DNA from: an uncultured Bacilli bacterium
GTDB lineage: Bacteria > Bacillota_I > Bacilli_A > RF39 > UBA660
Reading direction: 5' to 3'
NCBI GenBank assembly: GCA_947623645.1
Contig: CANQHK010000015.1
Span: 1-15,670 of the forward strand
DNA: 15,670 nt
Shown here: piece after piece, positions 1 through 6,803 of the stretch
How the letters are laid out: every line of letters starts with the position of its first letter
Numbering within the stretch: position 1 is the first letter of the stretch
Program-made: the position numbers and the translations under genes
Notes under the pieces: generated by a model
Database searches by the model: none
Seen by the model: only the letters and a program-made list of their open reading frames with translations
Told to the model about the DNA's origin: nothing

Positions 1-40
1 GACCAATCAATAGCAAAACGATTATCCAATTTCGTTTCAT
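1..40 (-). CDS. Partial CDS, start of a membrane or secreted protein
   Basis: Only the first 13 codons are in the window (MKRNWIIVLLLIG), reading off the left edge. An ATG lies at 40-38 and a strong AGGAGG ribosome-binding site at 46-51, five bases upstream. The short basic start followed by a hydrophobic run looks like a signal peptide or membrane anchor. It begins 16 bases after the sortase stop, so it is very likely the next gene of the same operon. The function cannot be told from this fragment. Confidence 0.7.
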   Translation of the reverse strand, partial: MKRNWIIVLLLIG

Positions 41-56
41 AAACGACCTCCTATCC

Positions 57-851
57 TTATTTAATTATATCATAATTTGATGTTGTTTCAACATTATATT
101 TCATAATTTTTTCATTTTTTCGAACTTTTCTTGCATCTACTCTAAATTGTGTTTTCTCTTCTCTTCCAAAATATCTTGTACATGTTACTAGTGCGATTAA
201 AGTATCATCACTTGTAACATCAACATCGTAATTATAAATACTTTCATTTCTTGTTGATCGAATATAGGATTCTGTTTGTTTTTTAGTATAGCTTTGTCCA
301 ACTTCATCAGCTTCATTGTTAAAAGTTACAGCATATATTTTATAAAGTGCATCTCCTGTACCATCATTGTATTGAATGTAAAGATTTTTTTTAGCAAAGT
401 CATAATAGGCAAAAGATACTAATTGTTCAAAACGAATATGATCTTCATTTCCAATTTCAGGATAGGCGGAAACATTTCGAATATTATGCCCATAAATAAC
501 TTTTCTGTTTTCTCCTTCTTTATATTCTGCTGCTGTCCACAAATAATTTGCTTCCACATCATCCTCTAAATTTGATGTTAAAGGAATGATTGGCGTATCA
601 ATATTCGTTCCTTGTACTCTTAACCATGCATAAGCTTGATTCCCATCGACTTTTGTTTCTTTTATTTTGTCTTCTCGATTTTCTATTTCAAAATATGGTT
701 TATAGGTTACTTTTTTTATTGCACGTGTTAAGGCAAAAGTTCCAAGTAACATAAGAAGAAGAATTCCAACAATTAGAATTCCTAATCTTTTTTTATTGAT
801 TTTTTGCAAATTATTTTTTTTTGTTTTTCTATTTTTACCACTTTTGCTCAT
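57..851 (-). CDS. Class B-type sortase (cysteine transpeptidase)
   Basis: A membrane-anchored transpeptidase of 264 residues that would cleave a sorting motif near the C-terminus of surface proteins and join them to the cell wall or to each other. A basic N-terminus (residues 1-22) is followed by one membrane helix at about 23-42, and the catalytic domain faces outside. The sortase triad is visible: His122 in YGHN, Cys224 in LVTC, and Arg237 in the strand after it. The insert between the catalytic Cys and Arg and the overall length resemble class B more than class A. The ATG is preceded by GAGG at 861-864, nine bases away and lying just beyond the stop codon of the gene upstream, so translation may be coupled. 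It follows the duplicated-domain protein by six bases. No canonical LPxTG protein is next to it; a candidate NPATG substrate lies at 13805-14833. Sortase identity is firm; the class is probable. Confidence 0.9.
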   Translation of the reverse strand: MSKSGKNRKTKKNNLQKINKKRLGILIVGILLLMLLGTFALTRAIKKVTYKPYFEIENREDKIKETKVDGNQAYAWLRVQGTNIDTPIIPLTSNLEDDVEANYLWTAAEYKEGENRKVIYGHNIRNVSAYPEIGNEDHIRFEQLVSFAYYDFAKKNLYIQYNDGTGDALYKIYAVTFNNEADEVGQSYTKKQTESYIRSTRNESIYNYDVDVTSDDTLIALVTCTRYFGREEKTQFRVDARKVRKNEKIMKYNVETTSNYDIIK

Positions 852-857
852 TTTTTA

Positions 858-2681
858 TTACCTCACATAATATGGATCTAAAATTGTTCCTTTTCCACTT
901 GCAATCTTTAAATCTTTCTTTACGTAAATGACAGGTTTGATTGCATTATCTGGGAAAGTACCAACACTTAGATGAAAAGCAAGTCCATTATTTCCATTGA
1001 CGATTGTTACAATTCCACTTTCGTTATAATCACTTAACCAATAAATTTGATAATTGTCTGCTGACATATTGAGCCCTGAGAACATTTCATAGCTTGCAGG
1101 AAGACCAACTTTTAAGGTTATTTTTTGTTTTTCTAATTGATCATATTGTTTTCCGCTTTCATATACAGGGATTTCGTATTCATGAGAAACAATTGATTTA
1201 TCACTAATATAATTGATTGCTTTTTCTTCTAATTCGTTATACAAATTACCTTCTTCTTGTGTATTTGGAGTTATTTTTTCTAGATTACTACTATATCCAG
1301 CAACAAGTAATTGGTATTCTGCTACATTTTCTAGTAAGTCTACCCCTACTAATTTAACATTTCCATCGGAATCACTACCAGCTATTCTAAAATTATATCC
1401 AGAGTAAACAACATATTCTCCAACTAATCTGGAATTTAGAGGAGCGTTTTCTTTTGCATAGGTATAATCTTGTAATTTGTATGGATTATCTTGGGATCCT
1501 TCTCCAGCTGTTACATAAATATCTTTGGATAGATATATAACAGGTCGAACTCCACTTAAATCTTGAACATTATAATTTCCTAAAGCATTATCATTATAAA
1601 TATCGGATATCCATACTTCTTCATCACTTTGTTTGTTCAATAAAATAAATCTTGCGTTGTCAACTAAATATGAACGATTTTCTTCTTTAGACTTTTCATA
1701 ATCACTTACACTTAATAAACCAACTTTTGCTTTTACTGAAGAATTGCAAGTTGATATGATTCCAGCATTTTCTTGATTGTCATAACACCACGTAGCATCT
1801 AATATATATTGTTTACTATTCTCATTGATGTTGCCATAGAAATAATCATTTAACCAATGATAGACATTGGAATCTTTATAATCTTCACCATAATTACTAT
1901 AATATAAATTAGCAATATTATTATCTGTTATTATAGCAATATTTCCGTCTTCATCTAATTTCAGAATTCTCCACATCATTCCTGAAAATAGAACATAATT
2001 TTCTGCTTCTGCTCCAGTGTAAGTATAAGCGATTCCATTTTCTCTTTGAATTCTTGCACTTAGGGTTTCTGCGACTACGACTGTTCTTTTTGCTGTTGCA
2101 GTATTATAATTTTTGTCATATACTCGAAAGTTTACTTCATAGGTTCCTACTTTACTTGTATCGACACTACTCGTATCAATTTTTACTTTAGAAGGATCGA
2201 TTTTTCCATGATTATCTTTGACTTCTTTTACTCCTTCATCTTCATAAGTTGCATTTAAATGAACAACTACACTATCTTCTCCATTTAAAACAATAGATGG
2301 TGATTCATGATCAGTATTGGATTCGTACTTTCCACATTTTAAATAGGTAACATAGCGATATTTTCCGTCTTCATTGATCACTCTTACAAAACTATCTCCA
2401 TCACAAGCTTGTTTTTTCTTTGGAACATAAAGTTGATCTACCCAACTTCCCATTTCAGAAAGTCTTTTCTCCCGGTATCCACCTTCTTTTGGAAGTTCTA
2501 AAGAATTACTATCATAATAATTTTTTACTCCTTCTAAAAATTGTTTTTCATTTTCTTGAAAAATTAATCTCTTTTCTATGAATAAACTATAAATTAGCCA
2601 TCCAACCAAAAGAATTATGAGTAATACCAAAACCACTTTGAAATATTTGTTCTTTCGTAACTTTTCCCAAAAATCTTTCAT
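858..2681 (-). CDS. Single-pass surface protein: Ig-like domain plus duplicated C-terminal domain
   Basis: A 607-residue protein with a short cytoplasmic tail, one membrane helix (about 14-34) and a long outside region. Residues about 42-122 form a small module with a Cys93/Cys116 pair. Residues about 126-204 look like a DUF5011-type bacterial Ig-like domain (SPSIVLNGED at the start, GTYEVNFRVYD near the end). Two related domains follow, about 221-404 and 415-607: each starts with [NE]YV-[LV]-[FY]-SG and a WRI/FRI-x(6)-DGN segment, and each ends with RPVIY or KPVIY and a G-x-G-[ST]-x-x-x-P-Y close. These resemble the DUF6273-like modules of gut Firmicutes. Cys299 and Cys312 could form a second disulfide. 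There is no C-terminal sorting signal, so it is anchored by the N-terminal helix. AAGGAG at 2690-2695 sits eight bases before the ATG. The gene starts 15 bases after the five-helix protein and ends six before the sortase. Function unknown; a surface ligand-binding or pilus-assembly role is speculation. Confidence 0.85.
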   Translation of the reverse strand: MKDFWEKLRKNKYFKVVLVLLIILLVGWLIYSLFIEKRLIFQENEKQFLEGVKNYYDSNSLELPKEGGYREKRLSEMGSWVDQLYVPKKKQACDGDSFVRVINEDGKYRYVTYLKCGKYESNTDHESPSIVLNGEDSVVVHLNATYEDEGVKEVKDNHGKIDPSKVKIDTSSVDTSKVGTYEVNFRVYDKNYNTATAKRTVVVAETLSARIQRENGIAYTYTGAEAENYVLFSGMMWRILKLDEDGNIAIITDNNIANLYYSNYGEDYKDSNVYHWLNDYFYGNINENSKQYILDATWCYDNQENAGIISTCNSSVKAKVGLLSVSDYEKSKEENRSYLVDNARFILLNKQSDEEVWISDIYNDNALGNYNVQDLSGVRPVIYLSKDIYVTAGEGSQDNPYKLQDYTYAKENAPLNSRLVGEYVVYSGYNFRIAGSDSDGNVKLVGVDLLENVAEYQLLVAGYSSNLEKITPNTQEEGNLYNELEEKAINYISDKSIVSHEYEIPVYESGKQYDQLEKQKITLKVGLPASYEMFSGLNMSADNYQIYWLSDYNESGIVTIVNGNNGLAFHLSVGTFPDNAIKPVIYVKKDLKIASGKGTILDPYYVR

Positions 2682-2696
2682 CTTTTCTTCTCCTTT

Positions 2697-4241
2697 TTAT
2701 TTTATTATATATTTATATTGATTATTTCGAATCGTTAAAAGCATTTCAATGTTGGTAGCATCTAATATTTGTTCATTGACATCAAAGTATAAATAATTTC
2801 CTTTGTATACTTTTGATATATGACTTACAACTTTTTCTTCATAGCGAACTCCATTAATGATATATTGCATTTTTCCATATTTTACAAATACCTTTACTAA
2901 TTCTTGTGTTGTTGTTTCTTTTGGAACGATTGGCATATACAAAATCTTTCTTCCTGCTTTAGGAGATGTGTGTGCTCCATAAACTGGGCAATTGTTTAAT
3001 GTGCATTGTTCATAGGTATACGGATAATCATCTCCGATTTCATAAGATGTTATTGCAAATTTTTTTGTTTCTGTTTCATTAATAGGAATAGCAATTTCTT
3101 GTTGTAAATATTTTGTATCTTGCAAAATAAATGACGATATATCTTGTATTTTTAAACGAATTCGAATCAGTCTTGAGTGCGTTGTCATATCTTGATACTT
3201 TAATAAAAATTGGCTATTTTTTTTCGGAGTATCTATTTCATATATTAAAAAGTATGTATCTTTTTGTTTTGCCTTTAAACTTTGGTTTTTAAATACCGGA
3301 CCTAGATCACTAAATTCATTATTGTAATTGGTTGTTGGGGTGTAATATGTATCATCTACAAATAAGAGAAATTTTTGAATATCCAGAGTTCTGCTATTTT
3401 CTAACGTATTTTCTACATCCAAATCAATAATTATAAAGCTTTTTCCTTTTTCTAAAGTATCTCCTCGATAATTCCTTGTTGTAATATAACTATGATCAAC
3501 TCGAAAGTTGTAATAATTACTAGAAACTTTTTGATTCATTCTATATACTTTATTGGTAACATAGAAATAACGATAAGAGAAGAAGGATATAATTACTATT
3601 AAAAGAACACTAGCAATCGTAACGTAAATTTTATATTCTCGTAAAAAATACCCAAATTTTCGAAACCACATTCGAAGCATTCTTTTAAAACGATCTTTGT
3701 CAAAACCGACTTCTACTTCTACTTCTTCTCGATCGGCTTCATCAGCCATCAATTCTTGATCTTTGCGAAATCCAAAACTGTTTAAATCGAGTCCTATCGA
3801 ACGGATAACTAAAAGAAGAAGTACAGCATACTGCGGTAGCGAAATGATGCTTGTAAATCCTTGTAGAGTTCTCGCCATTGCTTTATCATATCCATGAATT
3901 AGAAAAGTACTAAAATAATTGTGAAGATAAATACTCAAAACTAAAATTAAAAGGTATTCTGCAATAATGATAATATAAGTTTTTATTGGTTTATCTTTTC
4001 TCATTAATAGATAAAGAAGCACACCACTAATTGCTAATATTAAGAGAAGAACCAAATAATAAAGTGGTGAAAATAAGTTCGCCGTCGCTTCTACTTCCAA
4101 AGTATTTCCTTGAACATAGGAAGACAAATAACTAGATAAACGTAATAAAGTAACAAATATATAAATAGTTAGTAAGAAAAGAACGATGTTGATCTTTTTG
4201 AAATGTTTCATCAAAAAGGCATACGGTTTACGTAATATCAT
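2697..4241 (-). CDS. Five-helix membrane protein with large extracellular C-terminal region
   Basis: I do not recognise the family. From the start chosen here it has 514 residues. Hydrophobic segments lie at about 18-38, 58-80, 88-110, 134-150 and 205-225; a charged loop rich in Glu/Asp then Arg/Lys (about 158-202) lies between helices four and five. An odd helix count with a basic N-terminus places residues 226-514 outside. That part is beta-rich; residues about 262-350 (KGKSFIIIDLDVEN followed by a strand-rich stretch) recall a DUF4352-like fold, low confidence. Cys413 and Cys418 may pair. Start choice: a TTG at 4256 and an ATG at 4247 overlap or abut the GGAGG at 4249-4253, whereas the ATG at 4241 is seven bases from it. 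It is the first gene of the sortase operon, and its product probably works with the next two. A role as scaffold or regulator in the membrane is inference only. Confidence 0.82.
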   Translation of the reverse strand: MILRKPYAFLMKHFKKINIVLFLLTIYIFVTLLRLSSYLSSYVQGNTLEVEATANLFSPLYYLVLLLILAISGVLLYLLMRKDKPIKTYIIIIAEYLLILVLSIYLHNYFSTFLIHGYDKAMARTLQGFTSIISLPQYAVLLLLVIRSIGLDLNSFGFRKDQELMADEADREEVEVEVGFDKDRFKRMLRMWFRKFGYFLREYKIYVTIASVLLIVIISFFSYRYFYVTNKVYRMNQKVSSNYYNFRVDHSYITTRNYRGDTLEKGKSFIIIDLDVENTLENSRTLDIQKFLLFVDDTYYTPTTNYNNEFSDLGPVFKNQSLKAKQKDTYFLIYEIDTPKKNSQFLLKYQDMTTHSRLIRIRLKIQDISSFILQDTKYLQQEIAIPINETETKKFAITSYEIGDDYPYTYEQCTLNNCPVYGAHTSPKAGRKILYMPIVPKETTTQELVKVFVKYGKMQYIINGVRYEEKVVSHISKVYKGNYLYFDVNEQILDATNIEMLLTIRNNQYKYIIK

Positions 4242-4247
4242 ATTCAT

Positions 4248-4254
4248 TCCTCCC
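4248..4254 (-). promoter_or_regulatory. Ribosome-binding site that decides the start at 4241
   Basis: On the minus strand this reads GGGAGGA. It leaves seven bases before the ATG at 4241 but only one before the ATG at 4247, and it overlaps the TTG at 4256, so the most upstream candidates are unlikely. Confidence 0.7.
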
Positions 4255-4271
4255 AATCTATTCTACTAATC

Positions 4272-4277
4272 ATTATA
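4272..4277 (-). promoter_or_regulatory. Probable -10 element of the sortase operon
   Basis: TATAAT on the minus strand, about 30 bases upstream of the start codon at 4241. No good -35 hexamer is seen 16-18 bases upstream (the best is TTTTAT), so the promoter is either weak or helped by an activator. It is back to back with the promoter of the thioredoxin-like lipoprotein. Confidence 0.45.
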
Positions 4278-4298
4278 CAATAGATTTAAAAAAAATAA

Positions 4299-4327
4299 AA
4301 GACAAAATTTATTTTTTATGCTATAAT
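4299..4327 (+). promoter_or_regulatory. Promoter of the thioredoxin-like lipoprotein gene
   Basis: An extended -10 (TG-C-TATAAT, 4319-4327) with a weak -35 (AAGACA, 4299-4304) at 17-base spacing. The predicted transcript starts near 4334, giving a leader of only about 14 bases that is nearly all ribosome-binding site (AGGAAGTG, 4335-4342). The 21 bases at 4308-4328 are identical to the core of the LtaS promoter. Confidence 0.7.
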
Positions 4328-4347
4328 TCTCGTTAGGAAGTGATTGC

Positions 4348-4770
4348 ATGAGAAAAATTTTGAAATATCTGGGTCTTTTTTTAATTCTTATTGGTATTTC
4401 TGGTTGTGGAACTACGAGTGGAAAATTTGTATCCATCAGTTATGAGGAATATAAAGATTTAATTGATCAGAAGGAAACTTTTGTTTTGGAAATGATGAGT
4501 AGTGATTGTACTCACTGTAAATCTTTAAAACCAAAATTACAGGAAGTAATTAAAGAATACGATATTGAAGTTAAAACCATTAATACAAAGCGTTTAACAA
4601 AAAAAGAATACCAGGAGCTTACAAGTACTATTGGAACAGAAGCTACTCCTACGATTATATTCTATAAAAACGGCTACGAAGAAACTGTTGCAAGTAGAAT
4701 TGTTGGAGATGTTTCGAAAGATAAGTTAATTCAAAAGTTTAAAGATAATGGTCTTATTAAGGAATCATAA
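4348..4770 (+). CDS. Thioredoxin-fold lipoprotein
   Basis: A 140-residue exported thiol-disulfide protein. A hydrophobic signal segment (about 5-17) leads to the lipobox ISGC with Cys20 as the lipid-modified residue. The mature domain is a compact thioredoxin fold with a CxxC active site, Cys54-Thr-His-Cys57, and the conserved cis-proline Pro101 in the TPT loop. It would sit on the outer face of the membrane and reduce or oxidise cysteines in exported proteins. The CTHC dipeptide (Thr-His) is not the classical CGPC of cytoplasmic thioredoxin. It diverges from the sortase operon and shares its intergenic region; two products of that operon carry extracellular Cys pairs, which makes them possible clients (inference). 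It stands alone, with its own promoter and terminator. Confidence 0.88.
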   Translation: MRKILKYLGLFLILIGISGCGTTSGKFVSISYEEYKDLIDQKETFVLEMMSSDCTHCKSLKPKLQEVIKEYDIEVKTINTKRLTKKEYQELTSTIGTEATPTIIFYKNGYEETVASRIVGDVSKDKLIQKFKDNGLIKES

Positions 4771-4772
4771 AT

Positions 4773-4805
4773 AAAAACAGGATTTTGTATTGTAGTCCTG
4801 TTTTT
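4773..4805 (+). terminator. Bidirectional intrinsic terminator
   Basis: A 10-bp stem (AAAAACAGGA at 4773-4782 with TCCTGTTTTT at 4796-4805) and a T run on the plus side. The matching A run gives the minus strand a U tract too, so it can end both the lipoprotein gene and the convergent TasA-like gene, whose stop codon is directly adjacent. Confidence 0.85.
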
Positions 4806-5417
4806 TTATTCTTTGTCATTTAATGGGTCAATTAATTCTACATCAATTCTTCCATAGTATTCCCGTCCCATTACTTCCGCACCTGCTTGAGAGTCAATCC
4901 ATAATCTTAATTCGTAATTATATGTTTTGTTAACTCCCTCTTCTAATCCAATATATCCTTTATCCAATTCGTAATCTTTTAAGTTACTAATCAAATCTTC
5001 TTTTACAACCTTTCCATCTTTTATTAATTGAACTTTAATTGATTCATCTTGTAAAAGCTTTCCACTACTTTGATTTTCTTCAATTGCTTTTTCATCTGGA
5101 ACGAGTTTTACTCGATAGTTTGCTGGAACGGTTCCTAGATTGGTTAAAGTGAAACTATATGGTTCTGTGTTTCTTCCTACTTCATCGTAAACAGGAAAAA
5201 CTCCCCTTTGATTAATTCCTTCATTACCATGGTCATCTACTAAAATATTAAAGTCTCCTGTTCGAACAGTGTTTTCTTCTTGACTTGTACGTTTGTAACT
5301 AAAAAAAGCAAAAGAAGTTGTTAATATTACTATTAGAGAGCAAATAACAATGACTAAAATCAAAAAATATAAATCTTTTTTATTATCTTTTTCATTTTGA
5401 ATTGGCGTATCTTTCAT
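4806..5417 (-). CDS. TasA/camelysin-like membrane-anchored protein
   Basis: A 203-residue protein with a charged cytoplasmic start (1-15), one membrane helix (about 16-38) and an extracellular beta-rich domain. The boundary reads TSFAFFSYKR, followed by NTVRTGDFNILVDD and, after about 20 residues, EPYSFTLTNLGTVPANYRVK. This is the pattern of TasA/CalY (camelysin) family proteins, which are exported through SipW-type signal peptidases and can form fibres. No sipW-like gene is in the window. The N-terminus before the helix is longer than a usual signal peptide, so the protein may stay membrane-bound. The ribosome-binding site GGTGGTGA (about 5421-5428) precedes the ATG. There are no cysteines in the outside domain. 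The gene is transcribed alone. Family assignment is moderate; it could instead be another Ig-like anchored protein. Confidence 0.75.
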   Translation of the reverse strand: MKDTPIQNEKDNKKDLYFLILVIVICSLIVILTTSFAFFSYKRTSQEENTVRTGDFNILVDDHGNEGINQRGVFPVYDEVGRNTEPYSFTLTNLGTVPANYRVKLVPDEKAIEENQSSGKLLQDESIKVQLIKDGKVVKEDLISNLKDYELDKGYIGLEEGVNKTYNYELRLWIDSQAGAEVMGREYYGRIDVELIDPLNDKE

Positions 5418-5445
5418 TTTTTCACCACCGATTTTCTATGTCCAT

Positions 5446-5472
5446 TTTATAATATTTTTTTTTATTTTGCAA
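5446..5472 (-). promoter_or_regulatory. Possible promoter of the TasA-like gene
   Basis: Minus strand TTGCAA (5467-5472) and TATAAA (5446-5451) at 15-base spacing. The spacing is short and the region is almost all A/T, so this is a weak call. Confidence 0.3.
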
Positions 5473-5521
5473 TATTTTTTATAGAATCCATTCATTTTTT
5501 TAAATCTGGTTGTAAATAAAA

Positions 5522-5540
5522 AAAGAAGTTTTCCTTCTTT
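5522..5540 (-). terminator. Intrinsic terminator of rubrerythrin
   Basis: On the minus strand AAAGAAG, a five-base loop, CTTCTTT and then a run of T. It lies 10 bases after the rubrerythrin stop codon. Confidence 0.75.
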
Positions 5541-5550
5541 CTTACTTTTA

Positions 5551-6093
5551 TTAATAGTTTTCAGCTTTTAATTCCATAAAACTTTGTTTATGTTTACATA
5601 CTGGGCAAACTTCAACAGCTTTTGTTCCAATATATACATGTCCACAGTTACGGCAAATCCAAAGTTTTTCTTCTTTCTTTTCAAAAACTGTCTTATCTTC
5701 TACATTTTGAAGAAGTTTTAAATATCTTTCTTCATGCTCTTTTTCAATTTTTCCAACAGCATCGAAAAGATAAGCAAGTTCATCGTATCCTTCTGCTTTA
5801 GCAGTTTCAGCAAATTCTTTATACATATCTGTCCATTCGTAGTTTTCTCCTGCTGCAGCATCTTTTAAATTTGCTTCTGTTTTTGGAATTTCTCCTCCGT
5901 TCATATATTTGAACCAAAGTTTGGCATGTTCCTTTTCATTGTTTGCAGTTTCTTCAAAAATTGCTGCAATTTGTTCATATCCATCTTTTTTTGCTTGAGA
6001 AGCATAGTAAGTATATTTGTTTCTTGCTTGACTTTCTCCAGCAAATGCTGTTTTTAAATTTTCTAAAGTTTTACTTCCTTCTAAACTTTTCAT
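5551..6093 (-). CDS. rbr: Rubrerythrin
   Basis: A non-heme di-iron peroxidase of 180 residues that reduces hydrogen peroxide to water in the cytoplasm of anaerobes, taking electrons through its rubredoxin domain. The N-terminal ferritin-like four-helix domain (about 1-138) shows Glu20 and two ExxH metal motifs, Glu53-x-x-His56 and Glu117-x-x-His120, plus acidic residues Glu93 and Glu96. The C-terminal rubredoxin domain (about 143-180) has two CxxC knuckles, Cys147/Cys150 and Cys163/Cys166. The order (ferritin-like then rubredoxin) is that of classical rubrerythrin, not the reversed form. The ATG is preceded by AAGGAG (6103-6108) nine bases away. It is transcribed alone from a near-consensus promoter with an inverted repeat just after the start of the transcript. 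Confidence 0.97.
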   Translation of the reverse strand: MKSLEGSKTLENLKTAFAGESQARNKYTYYASQAKKDGYEQIAAIFEETANNEKEHAKLWFKYMNGGEIPKTEANLKDAAAGENYEWTDMYKEFAETAKAEGYDELAYLFDAVGKIEKEHEERYLKLLQNVEDKTVFEKKEEKLWICRNCGHVYIGTKAVEVCPVCKHKQSFMELKAENY

Positions 6094-6117
6094 ATATTAC
6101 ATCTCCTTCTATCTTTC

Positions 6118-6135
6118 AAGTTCTTTTATGAACTT
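6118..6135 (-). promoter_or_regulatory. Inverted repeat in the rubrerythrin leader
   Basis: AAGTTC, six bases, GAACTT: a perfect 6-bp dyad lying a few bases downstream of the predicted transcription start and upstream of the ribosome-binding site. It could be an operator for a stress regulator or an mRNA hairpin. It does not match the PerR consensus I know. Confidence 0.4.
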
Positions 6136-6145
6136 TTCATGTATT

Positions 6146-6174
6146 ATTGTACAGAATTTTTTGATCTTTTTCAA
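6146..6174 (-). promoter_or_regulatory. Promoter of rubrerythrin
   Basis: Minus strand TTGAAA (6169-6174) and TACAAT (6146-6151) at exactly 17-base spacing, five of six matches in each hexamer. The transcript would start near 6139, giving a leader of about 45 bases. Confidence 0.7.
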
Positions 6175-6314
6175 GACTTATTTCGAATTTCTTATTTCTT
6201 TTACATTATTTTTTTCTATAGAAACAGCAAGTTTTTAAACCATTATTTTAAAAAAGGGACTATGACATAAGTAAGATTCGTAAGCACGCAAATTAAAATT
6301 AGAAAGAGGTCGTT

Positions 6315-6428
6315 ATGGAAGAATTTAAATATGTAGTAGAAAATAGTCAATATGTAAAAATCAATTATGATAAAATTGTGGAGTTTGTTCATAATTTAGA
6401 TTTTTTCAATTATATCACGAATTTTTAA
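6315..6428 (+). pseudogene. 37-codon ORF, possible truncated queuosine-salvage gene
   Basis: A short ORF (MEEFKYVVENSQYVKINYDK at its start, ending FFNYITNF) with a good ribosome-binding site, GAGG at 6306-6309, five bases before the ATG. The segment YVVENSQYVKIN resembles the N-terminal FIAENSRDVFID stretch of queuosine 5'-phosphate N-glycosylase/hydrolase (Qng1, DUF2419), as I remember it. The family normally runs to about 300 residues, and no continuation is visible in any frame after the stop. If the match is right, this is a gene remnant. Otherwise it is a small protein of unknown function or chance. Intact translation signals argue that it may still be translated. Confidence 0.35.
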
Positions 6429-6552
6429 CAAGAAATAAGAAATCTTTTTTTAAAGAAAAGACAAATAAATTTACTGTATTCTTCCTTTTTAGTTTTTTAT
6501 GATTTTTGCACTATCTTTTCTTTTTTTTCATAAAATATATTAAAAAGTTTTA

Positions 6553-6581
6553 TTGACAAATTTCATCATCTATACTAGAAT
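6553..6581 (+). promoter_or_regulatory. Promoter of tRNA-Cys
   Basis: TTGACA (6553-6558), 17 bases, TAGAAT (6576-6581). The -35 is a perfect consensus and the -10 differs at one base. The tRNA begins 25 bases after the -10, leaving a 5' leader of about 18 bases for RNase P. Confidence 0.85.
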
Positions 6582-6605
6582 AAATACATACGAAAAATTT
6601 TTTAT

Positions 6606-6679
6606 GGGTCTATAGCCAAGTGGTAAGGCATGGGACTGCAACTCCCTGATCGTTGGTTCAAATCCGACTAGGCCCTCCA
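6606..6679 (+). tRNA. tRNA-Cys (anticodon GCA)
   Basis: A full cloverleaf of 74 bases including an encoded CCA. Acceptor stem GGGTCTA (6606-6612) pairs with TAGGCCC (6669-6675) with one G-U pair; discriminator T6676; CCA at 6677-6679. D arm GCC/GGC, anticodon loop CTGCAAC with GCA at 6638-6640, and T arm GTTGG/CCGAC around TTCAAAT. The anticodon stem has a T-T mismatch at its outer pair. It reads UGC and UGU. It is a single gene with its own promoter and terminator. Confidence 0.96.
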
Positions 6680-6724
6680 TTAGAAAATATGTCCGAACTT
6701 TTATAAGATAGGACTTAAATATAC

Positions 6725-6759
6725 AAAGTATCAATTTCAAAAGAAGTTGGTACTTTTTT
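6725..6759 (+). terminator. Intrinsic terminator of tRNA-Cys
   Basis: AAAGTATCAA (6725-6734) pairs with TTGGTACTTT (6747-6756) over 10 bp with one G-U pair, followed by more T. Confidence 0.8.
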
Positions 6760-6803
6760 AGTGTTTAAGTTTAGAAAGGCAGGTTTAAATGGTAAATATT
6801 GTA

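Noticed and set aside
858..2681. The duplicated-domain protein as substrate of the adjacent sortase
   Set aside because: The C-terminus ends at the domain close (DPYYVR) with no LPxTG/NPxTN motif, hydrophobic stretch or basic tail.
6240..6314. Riboswitch (for example preQ1) ahead of the small ORF
   Set aside because: Tempting given the possible queuosine link, but no preQ1 motif or convincing stem-loop is seen.
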